Origin: Planctomycetota bacterium
GTDB lineage: Bacteria; Planctomycetota; PLA2; JAEUHO01
Reading direction: 5' to 3'
Length of the DNA: 64,000 nucleotides
Assembly: GCA_029259775.1 (NCBI GenBank)
Contig: JAJDEN010000056.1
Coordinates: forward strand, 62,001 to 126,000
Both the position numbers and the translations under genes were made by a program. Below, piece after piece: positions 27,001 through 34,410 of the stretch. Numbering within the stretch: position 1 is the stretch's first letter; each line of letters opens with the position of its first letter. The notes under the pieces are model-generated. The model searched no databases and was not told where the DNA came from. It was given only the letters and a program-made list of their open reading frames with translations.

Positions 27001-27183
27001 CCGGTCGCCCACGACGCCGGCGACGCTGGACACGCGTCCTCCGCGTGCGGGTCCGATGCAGCGCCAGGCGAGGCCGGCGAGCTTCGGATCGACCTTGGGC
27101 TCAGCGCCCTCCTCGGCCCGGACCGGCAGGCTCGAGAGCGCAAGGAACAGGAGCGGCACGAGGGCCAGGGATCGACGGGGCAT
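24013..27183 (-). CDS. giant secreted sortilin/VPS10-like beta-propeller protein (first of pair)
   Basis: A 1056-residue exported protein with a signal peptide (about 1-23) and many Asp-box repeats (GGVWKTTDAGGSW, YRSTDAGKTW, YRTTDGGAAW). It shares with the 1111-residue paralogue the N-terminal pattern GPA...GRV ... YY.xAC.GGVWKTT. The C-terminal third holds a lysine-rich linker (about 800-830), a beta-sandwich and a helical tail. It is the first gene of the operon propeller-parvulin-propeller. A sorting, binding or degradative role cannot be chosen from sequence. Confidence 0.85.
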   Translation of the reverse strand: MPRRSLALVPLLFLALSSLPVRAEEGAEPKVDPKLAGLAWRCIGPARGGRVSSVAGVVGDRMTYYMGACGGGVWKTTDAGGSWKNVSDKFFKTGSVGALAVAPSDPNVIYAGMGEPDPRGNFSHGDGIYRSTDAGKTWKHRGLSNTRQIGRIAVDPRDPDRAYVAALGHVYGPNPERGVYRTTDGGAAWTQVKSIDAKTGAIDISIDPHNPRILYAGFWQVRRKAWRFDSGGPGSGLWRSKDGGDTWTQLGKGLPKGVKGKIGVSASAAKRGLVYAIVEAQDGGVFRSLDEGDSWSRVNEERKLRQRAWYYSRIEADPTDADTLYVLNVQFHKSKDGGKTFNSIRVPHVDNHALWIDPEDNQRIIEGNDGGANVSFDGGANWSRQDNQPTAQFYRVAVDNSFPYRVLGAQQDNSTVSIPHTSHARNWKDFHPVGGGESGYIAPHPDNPDVVFAGSYAGWLTRYDHRTGLSRPISPWPENPIGDGAGVLKHRFQWTFPIVISPHDANTIYIGGEVVFRSTTGGASWDVISPDLTTNDKAKQASSGGPITQDNTTVEYHCTIFSIAESKPKKGRLWVGTDDGRVHVRDFGAKGADDTTKGWDDVTPKGLPKDALVSLVEASPHDADTAWLAVTRYKSDDFKPYVYRTRDRGKTWDLVVKGIPSDAFVRSIREDPESKDLLYAGTETGVWMSFDGGHAWRPLQLELPVVPVTDVVVKGDDLVIATQGRSFWILAGLSRLRQWGRGTPVGADLLAPAPAYRALRDSARIHFHIPDDMQADGQLAFLDAEGRTMRAFKLRPESKAGDAADTPPKDAKGKKGKKGRRGRGRKRGGTISVKPGMNLYRWDMQREVPTRVPGAVGWPNLSSGPRVLPGTYTVRLTVGDTKIEKPLEIRRDPRLAITDAELAEAAAHTDDVYATLDRVHKAVNKIRDTRAQVNAAKDRARKAGLLKAIRKQAAAVEKPLRTIEDALIQSKSKSAQDPLNFPVRLNDKVAMLLNMGNRDPRPTQGRRDVLASLKERIEVQLGALEKVWAELVPAFNEAVAAAKVPAVVLKKADASK

Positions 27184-27331
27184 GGGTTGCTCTCCCAGGT
27201 GGCGGGCCCCAGAGTCTACGCCTCCGGCCCGGTCTCCGTCCTGCTGCGTCTTGGGCTACAGCCGCACGCCGGATCTGGCCGAAGGGGTTCGGACTGCGGG
27301 GGATCAGGGATGGCCCCCGCGAGGTTCCGGC

Positions 27332-28822
27332 GTGCGCTCCAGACTCCTCGCGGCCCTCGTGGCGACCCTCTGCCTCCTGGGTGCCGGCCCCCTGGCTTCG
27401 GCCGACCCCACGACGCACGACCTGCCCGACGGCGGCAAGGAGCAGTACGAGGTCGATGATCAGGGCCGCAAGCACGGCCCCTACACCCGCTGGCACCCGC
27501 AAGGCCAGATCGCCGTGCAGGCCTCCTACGACCAGGACCGCCTCGACGGCCTCGTCCGCACCTGGGACGTGACCGGCGCGCCCCGCAGCGCCATCACGTA
27601 CAAGCGCGGCGTCCTGCACGGCGCGCACAAGACCTACGACGATCGCGGGCAACTCGTACGGCACAAGGGCTACCGCGACGGTCAGTTGCACGGCGCGTGG
27701 AAGTCCTACTACCCCAACCGGCGACTCGAGCTGACGACGAGCTACCGCGCAGGCAAGCAGCACGGTGCCTATCACCTCCGCGCGAACGACGGTTCGACGC
27801 GCATCAAGACCACCTACAAGGACGGCCTGCGCCACGGCACCCTCCGCGCCTTCGAAGGCAAGAAGACGCTCACCAAGCAGACGTGGCGCCAGGGTGTGCC
27901 GGTCAACGTGGACGGCATCAATCCCTACCCGCGGGAGCAGGCACCGCTCGTCGCCGAGTTGAAGCGCCTCTTGATCGGCGACGGCGGCATCAGCGCCAAG
28001 CCTCTCGAAGCCGATCGCGAGCTCGCCCTGCGCTACCTCAAGGCCTACCGCTGCATCTCCGGCGTGCCCTACGACGACATCGCCATCGACCCTCGCTATC
28101 AAGCGCACGCCCAGGCTGCCGCCGAGGTCTGCCGGGACCTGGGCCACATCACGCACTTCCCCGCGAACCCGGGGTGGGACGCCGCGCGCTTTGACTTCGC
28201 TGCCACCGGCACGAAGAGCTCGAACCTCGCGCAGGGGTGCATCGCCTGCGAGTCGATTCGCGCCTACATGGACGACTCGGACGAGCGCAACATCGCCAAG
28301 GTCGGCCACCGCGCCTGGTGCATGAACCCGGCGATGACCGAGACGGGCTTTGGCACGGTGGACCGTTTCAGCGCCATGTGGTCGATCAGCGGTGGACGGA
28401 AGAGCGTCCCCGACTACGAGTTCGTGGCCTGCCCCCCTGCCGGCCACGCACCGGGCCCGTGGTTCGGCACGCACTGGGCGTGGAGCGTGTCGCTGCACCC
28501 GAAGCGCTTCGACGCGCCGCGCACCGGCGCCGTGAAGGTGGTCGTGCAGCCAGTCGACGAGACCTTCCTGCCCCAGGGTGCCGCCCTCGAGCTGAACCAC
28601 CTCTCGGTGCTGCAGAAATCGGCAGGCATCCCCTACATGATCGTCTTTCGGCCGGTCGGGGTCTCGCTGGCCGCGGGATCACGCTACCGGGTGACGATCC
28701 GAGGGCTCACCGCCAAGGGCAAGCCGCGCACGCTGCGCTACTACACCGCGTTCTTCGACTTCAGCTACGTCACGCCGTCGGTGACCACCCAGCCGGTCCC
28801 CAGCTCCGTCCTCTCGCGCTAA
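27332..28822 (+). CDS. secreted MORN-repeat protein with CAP-like C-terminal domain
   Basis: A 496-residue exported protein. After the signal peptide come five or six MORN_2-type repeats (about 30-195; for example HGPYTRWHPQGQI, LHGAHKTYDDRGQL, LHGAWKSYYPNRRL). The C-terminal part (about 220-400) resembles CAP/SCP proteins, with HITHFP, a KVGHRAWCMNPAM segment and an aromatic SAMWS. MORN_2 repeats are seen in surface proteins; the combination with CAP is uncommon. GTG 27332 is preceded by GAGG at eight bases. Function unknown. Confidence 0.72.
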   Translation: MRSRLLAALVATLCLLGAGPLASADPTTHDLPDGGKEQYEVDDQGRKHGPYTRWHPQGQIAVQASYDQDRLDGLVRTWDVTGAPRSAITYKRGVLHGAHKTYDDRGQLVRHKGYRDGQLHGAWKSYYPNRRLELTTSYRAGKQHGAYHLRANDGSTRIKTTYKDGLRHGTLRAFEGKKTLTKQTWRQGVPVNVDGINPYPREQAPLVAELKRLLIGDGGISAKPLEADRELALRYLKAYRCISGVPYDDIAIDPRYQAHAQAAAEVCRDLGHITHFPANPGWDAARFDFAATGTKSSNLAQGCIACESIRAYMDDSDERNIAKVGHRAWCMNPAMTETGFGTVDRFSAMWSISGGRKSVPDYEFVACPPAGHAPGPWFGTHWAWSVSLHPKRFDAPRTGAVKVVVQPVDETFLPQGAALELNHLSVLQKSAGIPYMIVFRPVGVSLAAGSRYRVTIRGLTAKGKPRTLRYYTAFFDFSYVTPSVTTQPVPSSVLSR

Positions 28823-28846
28823 CGTAGACGGCTCGCGAGGAGCCGC

Positions 28847-28979
28847 ATGCCTGAGCCGACTGACCCACGTACGGATCTCCTGCTGACCAACCTGGAGCGC
28901 ACGCTCCTCCGTCTGGCACCTGCTGCTGCAGCACGGTGGGCAGATCCAGTTGCTGAAGCGCCTCTACGCGGAGCGCTAG
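28847..28979 (+). pseudogene. possible small gene with a +1 frame change
   Basis: ATG 28847 opens a frame (MPEPTDPRTDLLL ... LERTLLR), and a different frame from 28914 gives a very protein-like end (WHLLLQHGGQIQLLKRLYAE followed by Arg and a stop at 28977-28979). Skipping one base near 28913 joins them into a 43-residue protein. It may be a frameshifted gene, a sequencing error or a programmed frameshift; no slippery site is obvious. Its end overlaps the convergent gene by 4 bp. Confidence 0.35.
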
Positions 28980-29239
28980 TCGGCGAGGTGCTGGCGGGCG
29001 GCGTCGATCAGGAACGCATGCACGCCGAACGTGGCGGCCACGGCGTCCTGGGCACCCTCCTCCAGGAACGACCGGCCCAACTCGTGCTTGTCGGCTTGGC
29101 GAATCAGGTCGATCACCTCGGCCTTGCGCACTTGCGAGGTCTGCCAGTCCGACCAGGGGCCGGCGTGAGACCCCTCGTCGCGGGCATGGTTCTGCTCGGA
29201 CTGGCGCTCATCGCCGGGCAGCGGTTTGGCTGTGGTCAT
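28976..29239 (-). CDS. small helical hypothetical protein
   Basis: An 87-residue soluble protein. The first 30 residues are polar and probably disordered; the rest forms amphipathic helices (KAEVIDLIRQADKHELG, FLIDAARQHLAD). A strong GGGAGG stands eight bases before ATG 29239. No family recognised. The frame is open further upstream, but that region antisense to the PAP2 gene is shadow. Confidence 0.6.
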   Translation of the reverse strand: MTTAKPLPGDERQSEQNHARDEGSHAGPWSDWQTSQVRKAEVIDLIRQADKHELGRSFLEEGAQDAVAATFGVHAFLIDAARQHLAD

Positions 29240-29300
29240 GGCCCGTCCTCCCAGAAGGATGCGCCCAGTACGTCCCCGGCCAAGGAACCTGTCAAGTAGG

Positions 29301-30842
29301 ATGCCGCGCGCAATGCGATCTACACCCCTGCCCCTCGCTGTGGCGCTCCTGGCCGCCTGCCTTGGCTCGGGCGGCTGCGCATCCAGCGCGCCCGCTGCGG
29401 CAGCGGCCTCCGCGGCGCCGGTGACGTCCATCGCGACGCCCGTCGGCCGCATGCCCGCGGATCCGCGACGGCAGATCGCATGGGCGACGCGCGCAGCGAC
29501 GGCGGGTGCAGGGACGACGGGCGCCGCCTCGGCACCCTCGAAGCCGCTGCTGCGTGACCCCGCACGCGCGGGAGCGACGACGTCCACCCTGGCACTTTGC
29601 CAAGGCCGACCGCGCGACGTGGGCGCCTGGCTCGAGGGAAGCGGCGCCGGAGACGTTCGCAGCCGCTGGGCATCAGCCGCCTTCGCGCTCGGCGCCGTGG
29701 GGTTCCTGTCCGCCGAGCACAGCGGCACGAAAGAGGACCTGGGCGACCTGCTCCAACTCGCCTTGCCCGGCGCGGCGCTCGCAACGTCCACGCTGCAGGG
29801 CGACGGGGCGGGCATCCAGCAGCTTGCCCTCTCATTCGGGACCGCGATGGCCCTGACCCAGGCCCTGAAGCGCCTCGTCGAGAAGGGGCGCCCGGATCTA
29901 CGTGACTCGGACTCCTTTCCCTCCGGCCATACCGCGGCATCCTTCGCTGGCGCCGCGTTCCTCCACGAGCGCTACGGTCCCCGGCTGGGCATGCCGGCCT
30001 ACGTCTTGGCCTCCTTCACGGCGCTCACGCGCGTCGCGGCGCGCAAGCACTTCCTCGACGACGTGATTGCGGGCGCCGGGCTCGGTCTCATGAGTACATG
30101 GCTGTTCGTGACGCCGTGCTGCGACGCCGGCAGCTTCGAGGCAAGCGCGCGTCCCGATGCGTTCCCCTGGCGCCTCGTGTTCGTCTACGGCGCGGTGCTG
30201 GATCCCGACGACACCGTGCAGGCACCCAAGGGCGTGGGAACGCGCTTCCTGCTGACGGAGCCCGGCGACAAGGAAGCCCGGCTCGCTTCGGCGCGTGTCT
30301 TCCTCGAGTACACGCCCGTGCGCGGGCACACGTTCTGCCTGCACGTGGATCCGGTCGACGTCGCCGGTGTGGGCACGCTCTCGGCACCCGTCACGTTCGG
30401 CACGACGGTTTTCGGCGCGGGTGCGGAGGTCGAGACCCGGCACCATCTGCACCGCTACCGCTTGAGCTGGCGCTACAAGCTCGCGACGGCGGGTCCCTTC
30501 ACCCTCGAGCCCGGCGTGGGCGTGTTGGTGACCGACTACCGCGCGGAGGTCCGGGCGGGCGGGACGAAGGAGGTCGTCGCACATCTGGGTGCCCATCCGA
30601 CGTTCTCGCTCCGCGTCGAGGGCCAGATCGCCCGGACCCTCCGAGCGCAGGCCGACGTGGAGGGCGGCGCGCTCAGCGACTCCCACTTCCTCGACGCGAG
30701 TGTGCAGGTGATCTGGCAGGCGGAGCGGCGCTGGGACGTGGGCCTCGGCTACCACTACCTCGATACCCAGACGAACGGCCGCCGCATTCGCAGCAAGCTG
30801 ACGACGCACGAGGTCTTCGTAGCCATCGGCCGCTCCTTCTGA
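29301..30842 (+). CDS. PAP2-family phosphatase fused to an outer-membrane beta-barrel domain
   Basis: A 513-residue lipoprotein or signal-anchored protein (lipobox-like GSGGC). The PAP2 domain (about 110-265) has all three motif groups: KRLVEKGRP, PSGHT and RVAARKHFLDD, so phosphatase activity on a lipid phosphate is likely. From about residue 290 the protein turns into alternating amphipathic strands ending in phenylalanine (AIGRSF), typical of an outer-membrane barrel. This would place lipid A- or undecaprenyl-phosphate-type chemistry at the outer membrane (inference). ATG 29301 or 29313 are both possible starts. Confidence 0.75.
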   Translation: MPRAMRSTPLPLAVALLAACLGSGGCASSAPAAAAASAAPVTSIATPVGRMPADPRRQIAWATRAATAGAGTTGAASAPSKPLLRDPARAGATTSTLALCQGRPRDVGAWLEGSGAGDVRSRWASAAFALGAVGFLSAEHSGTKEDLGDLLQLALPGAALATSTLQGDGAGIQQLALSFGTAMALTQALKRLVEKGRPDLRDSDSFPSGHTAASFAGAAFLHERYGPRLGMPAYVLASFTALTRVAARKHFLDDVIAGAGLGLMSTWLFVTPCCDAGSFEASARPDAFPWRLVFVYGAVLDPDDTVQAPKGVGTRFLLTEPGDKEARLASARVFLEYTPVRGHTFCLHVDPVDVAGVGTLSAPVTFGTTVFGAGAEVETRHHLHRYRLSWRYKLATAGPFTLEPGVGVLVTDYRAEVRAGGTKEVVAHLGAHPTFSLRVEGQIARTLRAQADVEGGALSDSHFLDASVQVIWQAERRWDVGLGYHYLDTQTNGRRIRSKLTTHEVFVAIGRSF

Positions 30843-30917
30843 CAGATCGGACGCGAAACGGCGTGCCCTCGACGCCGCCCTTGTTCGTAGCAGCACCGCC
30901 GACCCAGGGAGTCCTCC

Positions 30918-32594
30918 ATGTGCGAGCAGGGTCGAGCGCGCTCACGCCGCACCGTCGCCTCCCATCTTCCCTGGGTCCTCACGGGGATCGTCTTGGCTGT
31001 GGCTACAGCCATGGGTCTCCTCAGCTGGCCGGGCTCCGAAGAGTCGAGGGCCCCAGCACCGCCACGCCGCGCGTCGTCCCCGGCGGCGGAGCCGGCGGCC
31101 AACGTGCCGCCGACCACGGTGCCGCGCGCCGTAGGCATGCCGGTCGAGAGCACGAAGCTCGTCCTCCCGACCGCCGACACGCCGGTGCCCAACGGACAGA
31201 ACGCGATGTGGTGCGCCTCGATGGAGATGTGCTGGCGCGAGTTCGGACGCGTGGCGCTCGGCGGCCCGCCGGAGCCTCTCAGCCCGCGCGCGGCCGTCGC
31301 GCGCCTCAACGCGGCGCCCGTCGCGCCCGTGCCTGACCGATCGGCCTTCGTGCGCGCCGCGCCGGCGCTGGGCCAGGACATCTCGAAGGCCCTGCGCGAC
31401 ATGGCGGTGGCCTTCCCGAGCTCGTCCTGTCCCGCGATCCCCGAGCGCAAGGACGGCTACTTCTCGGTCGCCTACCTCGAGGTCGCCCTCGCCTTCAAGC
31501 ACGCGTTCCTCGCCCTCGAGACGCCGCTCGAGTTCTCGGGCAGTTCGGGCCGGTGGACGCCCGTGCGAGCGTTCGGGCTGGCAAGGACCGATCGCTCCCT
31601 GCACCGCGCCGTCCGCAAGCAGCTCGCCGTCCTGTACGACGGAGACGACGAGCCCATGGTCTCGCGAAAGGAGGCCGACGCGGAACGCGACGACGCCCCC
31701 TCCTTCATCGCGCCCAACATGGACTTCGTGCTCGATCTCGACCGCGCGAGCGAGCCCAATCAGGTGATCATCGCCTTGGTGGAGCCGCAGGGCTCGCTGG
31801 ACGCAACCTGGCAGCACGCTGCACGCCTGATGGAGCGCCGCCGCACGTACAAGCCAGGACGAGCGCCGGGGCTGGCGTCGGATGCCACGCTCGCCATCCC
31901 GGTCATGGACTGGGAGCTGCAGCGCGAGTTCCACGAGCTCACGGGCAGCTACAGCGGACCCGCCGGCCGAACGCAGTTCGTCGACAGCGCCATCCAGATC
32001 ACCAAGTTCAAGCTCGACCAGAACGGGGTGAAGTTGGCCAGCGTGGCGGTAGTGACGTCACGCGGCGGGCCTCGGTCCTACGAGGTCAGCGGCCCGTTCT
32101 TGCTCGCCCTGCGCGTCCGTGGATCCAAGCTCCCCTACTTCCTGCTGTGGATCGACGACGAGAAGCTGCTCCAACCTGCCGCCGCCCGCCAGGCCCAAGG
32201 CAACGGGACTCAGGCCCCCGGCCGGGAATCGGTGACGTGGCTGAGGCAGTCCCGACGTGCCATGGGCACATGCACCTCCGTCCGCCGCATCTCTCCGTCT
32301 GGCTGGTCTTCCTGCTGGCGCTCTGTTTGGCCCTGGACGCGCCGCCCGCCGAGGCGCGGGGCGCGGGGACGGACACCTACCTCGTGCGCGACGGCAAGAC
32401 CGTGCGCCAGGTGCTTGCGCACGATCGCACCGCGCCGCACGTCGTCGACGAGACCGCCGATCGCATCTACCGCGTGCGCGGCTCGCACCTGCACGCAACC
32501 GACTTCGGCGGCAAGGCGGTCTGGCAACACGACCTCGGCGTGGAGAAGACCGATTGGGTCATGGGCGTCCACACGGCGACGCGCGACGTCGTAA
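30918..32594 (+). CDS. membrane-anchored protein with serpin-like C-terminal features; 3' end doubtful
   Basis: GGGAG six bases before ATG 30918 supports the start. A TM helix (about 16-38) and a Pro/Ala linker precede a domain with NGQNAMWCAS near residue 95. The segment around residues 350-425 (IQITKFKLDQNGVKLAS ... GPFLLALRVRG ... PYFLLWIDDEKLL) resembles the reactive-centre and closing strands of serpins; this is a weak, inferred match. The domain seems to end near 32190, yet the frame stays open to 32594 and overlaps the next gene by 325 bp. The last 130 residues are Arg/Ser/Thr-rich and look untranslated or frameshifted. Confidence 0.55.
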   Translation: MCEQGRARSRRTVASHLPWVLTGIVLAVATAMGLLSWPGSEESRAPAPPRRASSPAAEPAANVPPTTVPRAVGMPVESTKLVLPTADTPVPNGQNAMWCASMEMCWREFGRVALGGPPEPLSPRAAVARLNAAPVAPVPDRSAFVRAAPALGQDISKALRDMAVAFPSSSCPAIPERKDGYFSVAYLEVALAFKHAFLALETPLEFSGSSGRWTPVRAFGLARTDRSLHRAVRKQLAVLYDGDDEPMVSRKEADAERDDAPSFIAPNMDFVLDLDRASEPNQVIIALVEPQGSLDATWQHAARLMERRRTYKPGRAPGLASDATLAIPVMDWELQREFHELTGSYSGPAGRTQFVDSAIQITKFKLDQNGVKLASVAVVTSRGGPRSYEVSGPFLLALRVRGSKLPYFLLWIDDEKLLQPAAARQAQGNGTQAPGRESVTWLRQSRRAMGTCTSVRRISPSGWSSCWRSVWPWTRRPPRRGARGRTPTSCATARPCARCLRTIAPRRTSSTRPPIASTACAARTCTQPTSAARRSGNTTSAWRRPIGSWASTRRRATS

Positions 32595-33511
32595 TGGTCT
32601 GGACCTCCACTGCCATCACGGGGCTCGACAAGAAGACGGGCAAGCGCCTCTACCGCCTGACGGACGAGCACGGCTCGCTGCTCCGCGTGCGGGGCAAGCA
32701 CGTCTACCTGTCGGACCGCCACGCGAATCCGCGCGTCCGGCGCTTCGATCCGGCGACCGGCAAGATCCTGTGGACCGCGCGGCCGCTCCCGAAGGACGAA
32801 CCCCTCGGCCTGCGCGAGACCGGCGACGGTTGGGTGCGCGCCTACTCGAATCGCTACGACTACTTCGATCCTTCCACAGGCAAGCCGCTCCCGGTCAAGC
32901 TCCCGCGAGCCACGACGCGGCGCGTCGAGGTCACGTCGTCCGCGATCTACGTGCTGCACATGGACGCGTCGCGGCTCACGGTCCATGCGCCCAGCCGTGG
33001 CACGCTGCTGTGGGCACTCGATGTTCCGCCGACCGTGGACCGGATCCTGCCGGGGGCCGCGCACGGAAGACTCTGCTTGGCAGGCCCCACCGCGGTCCAC
33101 GTCGTGGACACGCGCGAGCGCAAGCTGGCCTTCCGCTTTCCCCTCGCGGCAGCCACGGGTGGCGCACGGGTCATCCAGCATGCGGACGCCGTTGTCGCCG
33201 TGGAGAGCCAGTCCGTCGTCGTCTACGAGGCCGGGTCAGGCAAGGTGCTCTGGCGCACGAAGGGCCCCGGTTGGCATGACGTGGCGACGGGCCCGAAGGG
33301 GCACGTGCTCGAGGTCGTGTGGACCGCCGGCCAGGGCGGGCAGAGCGGCAGCGGCGTCGTCCGCGCGCGCGCGATCACGACGGGCACGGCCGCATGGTCG
33401 TGGCCCATCCCGGGGCTCACGAAAGGGCAGCGTCTCTTCGCCGGCGTGCACGCCGAGTTGCGCACGGGCCTCGGACTCCTGCTGCACGTGGGCTGGCACG
33501 TCCTCGAGTAA
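32270..33511 (+). CDS. secreted PQQ-like beta-propeller protein
   Basis: A 413-residue exported protein (signal peptide about 1-28) built of PQQ/BamB-like repeats, e.g. DFGGKAVWQHDLG, LDKKTGKRLYRL, FDPATGKILWTARP, YEAGSGKVLWRTKG, consistent with a seven- or eight-bladed propeller. No quinone-binding residues can be claimed, so it is more likely a scaffold than a dehydrogenase. ATG 32270 begins the signal peptide; the frame is open far upstream only because it shadows the preceding gene. Confidence 0.8.
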   Translation: MHLRPPHLSVWLVFLLALCLALDAPPAEARGAGTDTYLVRDGKTVRQVLAHDRTAPHVVDETADRIYRVRGSHLHATDFGGKAVWQHDLGVEKTDWVMGVHTATRDVVMVWTSTAITGLDKKTGKRLYRLTDEHGSLLRVRGKHVYLSDRHANPRVRRFDPATGKILWTARPLPKDEPLGLRETGDGWVRAYSNRYDYFDPSTGKPLPVKLPRATTRRVEVTSSAIYVLHMDASRLTVHAPSRGTLLWALDVPPTVDRILPGAAHGRLCLAGPTAVHVVDTRERKLAFRFPLAAATGGARVIQHADAVVAVESQSVVVYEAGSGKVLWRTKGPGWHDVATGPKGHVLEVVWTAGQGGQSGSGVVRARAITTGTAAWSWPIPGLTKGQRLFAGVHAELRTGLGLLLHVGWHVLE

Positions 33512-33610
33512 GGCGCGCCACCTTCGGGTCCGCTGCGTGCAGCACCGCAAATGCCCGTCGCCTGGATGGTGCCGACGGCATAGGCTGAGGCGTAGGAGGC
33601 GTCGCCGGAC

Positions 33611-34327
33611 ATGCTGAAGCAATGGCGAAAGCGCTACAAGCAGTGGAGGAAGGCGCGCAAGCCGCTGCCCCCCACGTACGCACGGCTGCCCGAGGCCGTG
33701 CGCGACCGCTTGGCGACGATGTATGCCTGGGCGCCGCAGCTCGGCAGTGACGGCGCCCTCCACGAGATGGACGGCCACACGCGCATCGACCCGAACAAGG
33801 GGTGCCCGCTGTTTGACCTCTGGACACAGACGAAGCCCGACGTGTCGCTCGAGACGGGCTTGGCGTACGGATTCTCGACGCTCTACGTGCTCGGCGCGAT
33901 GCTCGGCCATCCGAGCAGCCGGCACATCGCGATCGACCCGTTCCAGAACGAGAGCTACCACGGCATCGGAGCCCAGCAGGCGGGCACAGTTGGCCTTGCG
34001 GAGCGCTTCACGTTCTACGAGGAGTCCTCGCTGGACGTGCTGCCGCGCCTGCACGGCGAAAGTACGCGCATCCAGTTCGCGTTCATCGACGGCGACCATC
34101 GATTCGACGGGGCCTTCGTCGACTTCACCTTGGCGGCTCAGATGCTCGACGAAGGCGGTGTCGTACTCTTCGACGACCTCTGGATGCCCTCGCTGCGGAA
34201 GACCGTCCGGTTCATCCGCCGCAACCGGGAGGACTTCACGGAGATCCCGACGCCGGCACGCAACCTGGCGGCGTTCCGTCGCACGGGGAGCGACACGCGC
34301 GATTGGCGCCACTACGTCGGCTTCTAG
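33611..34327 (+). CDS. class I SAM-dependent methyltransferase (Methyltransf_24 type)
   Basis: A 238-residue enzyme. Motif I is ETGLAYGFSTLY (about 78-89), followed by IDPFQ and IDGDHRFDG, the diagnostic IDGxHxxxG-like motif of the cephalosporin hydroxylase/Methyltransf_24 group, and VLFDDLWMP. The N-terminus is strongly basic (KQWRKRYKQWRKARK) and could contact membrane or RNA. The substrate is unknown. Confidence 0.8.
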   Translation: MLKQWRKRYKQWRKARKPLPPTYARLPEAVRDRLATMYAWAPQLGSDGALHEMDGHTRIDPNKGCPLFDLWTQTKPDVSLETGLAYGFSTLYVLGAMLGHPSSRHIAIDPFQNESYHGIGAQQAGTVGLAERFTFYEESSLDVLPRLHGESTRIQFAFIDGDHRFDGAFVDFTLAAQMLDEGGVVLFDDLWMPSLRKTVRFIRRNREDFTEIPTPARNLAAFRRTGSDTRDWRHYVGF

Positions 34328-34410
34328 CCAAGCGGTGGGACATCGGGCTCGGGCGGCGCGCGGCTTGATCGCGACGTGCTACCCTCCTACCTGGGTGTGG
34401 AGGGAACGAG

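Noticed and set aside
31553..32269. A long upstream extension of the PQQ-like gene
   Set aside because: The region shadows the preceding gene; translation is Arg/Ala-rich and the signal peptide begins at 32270.
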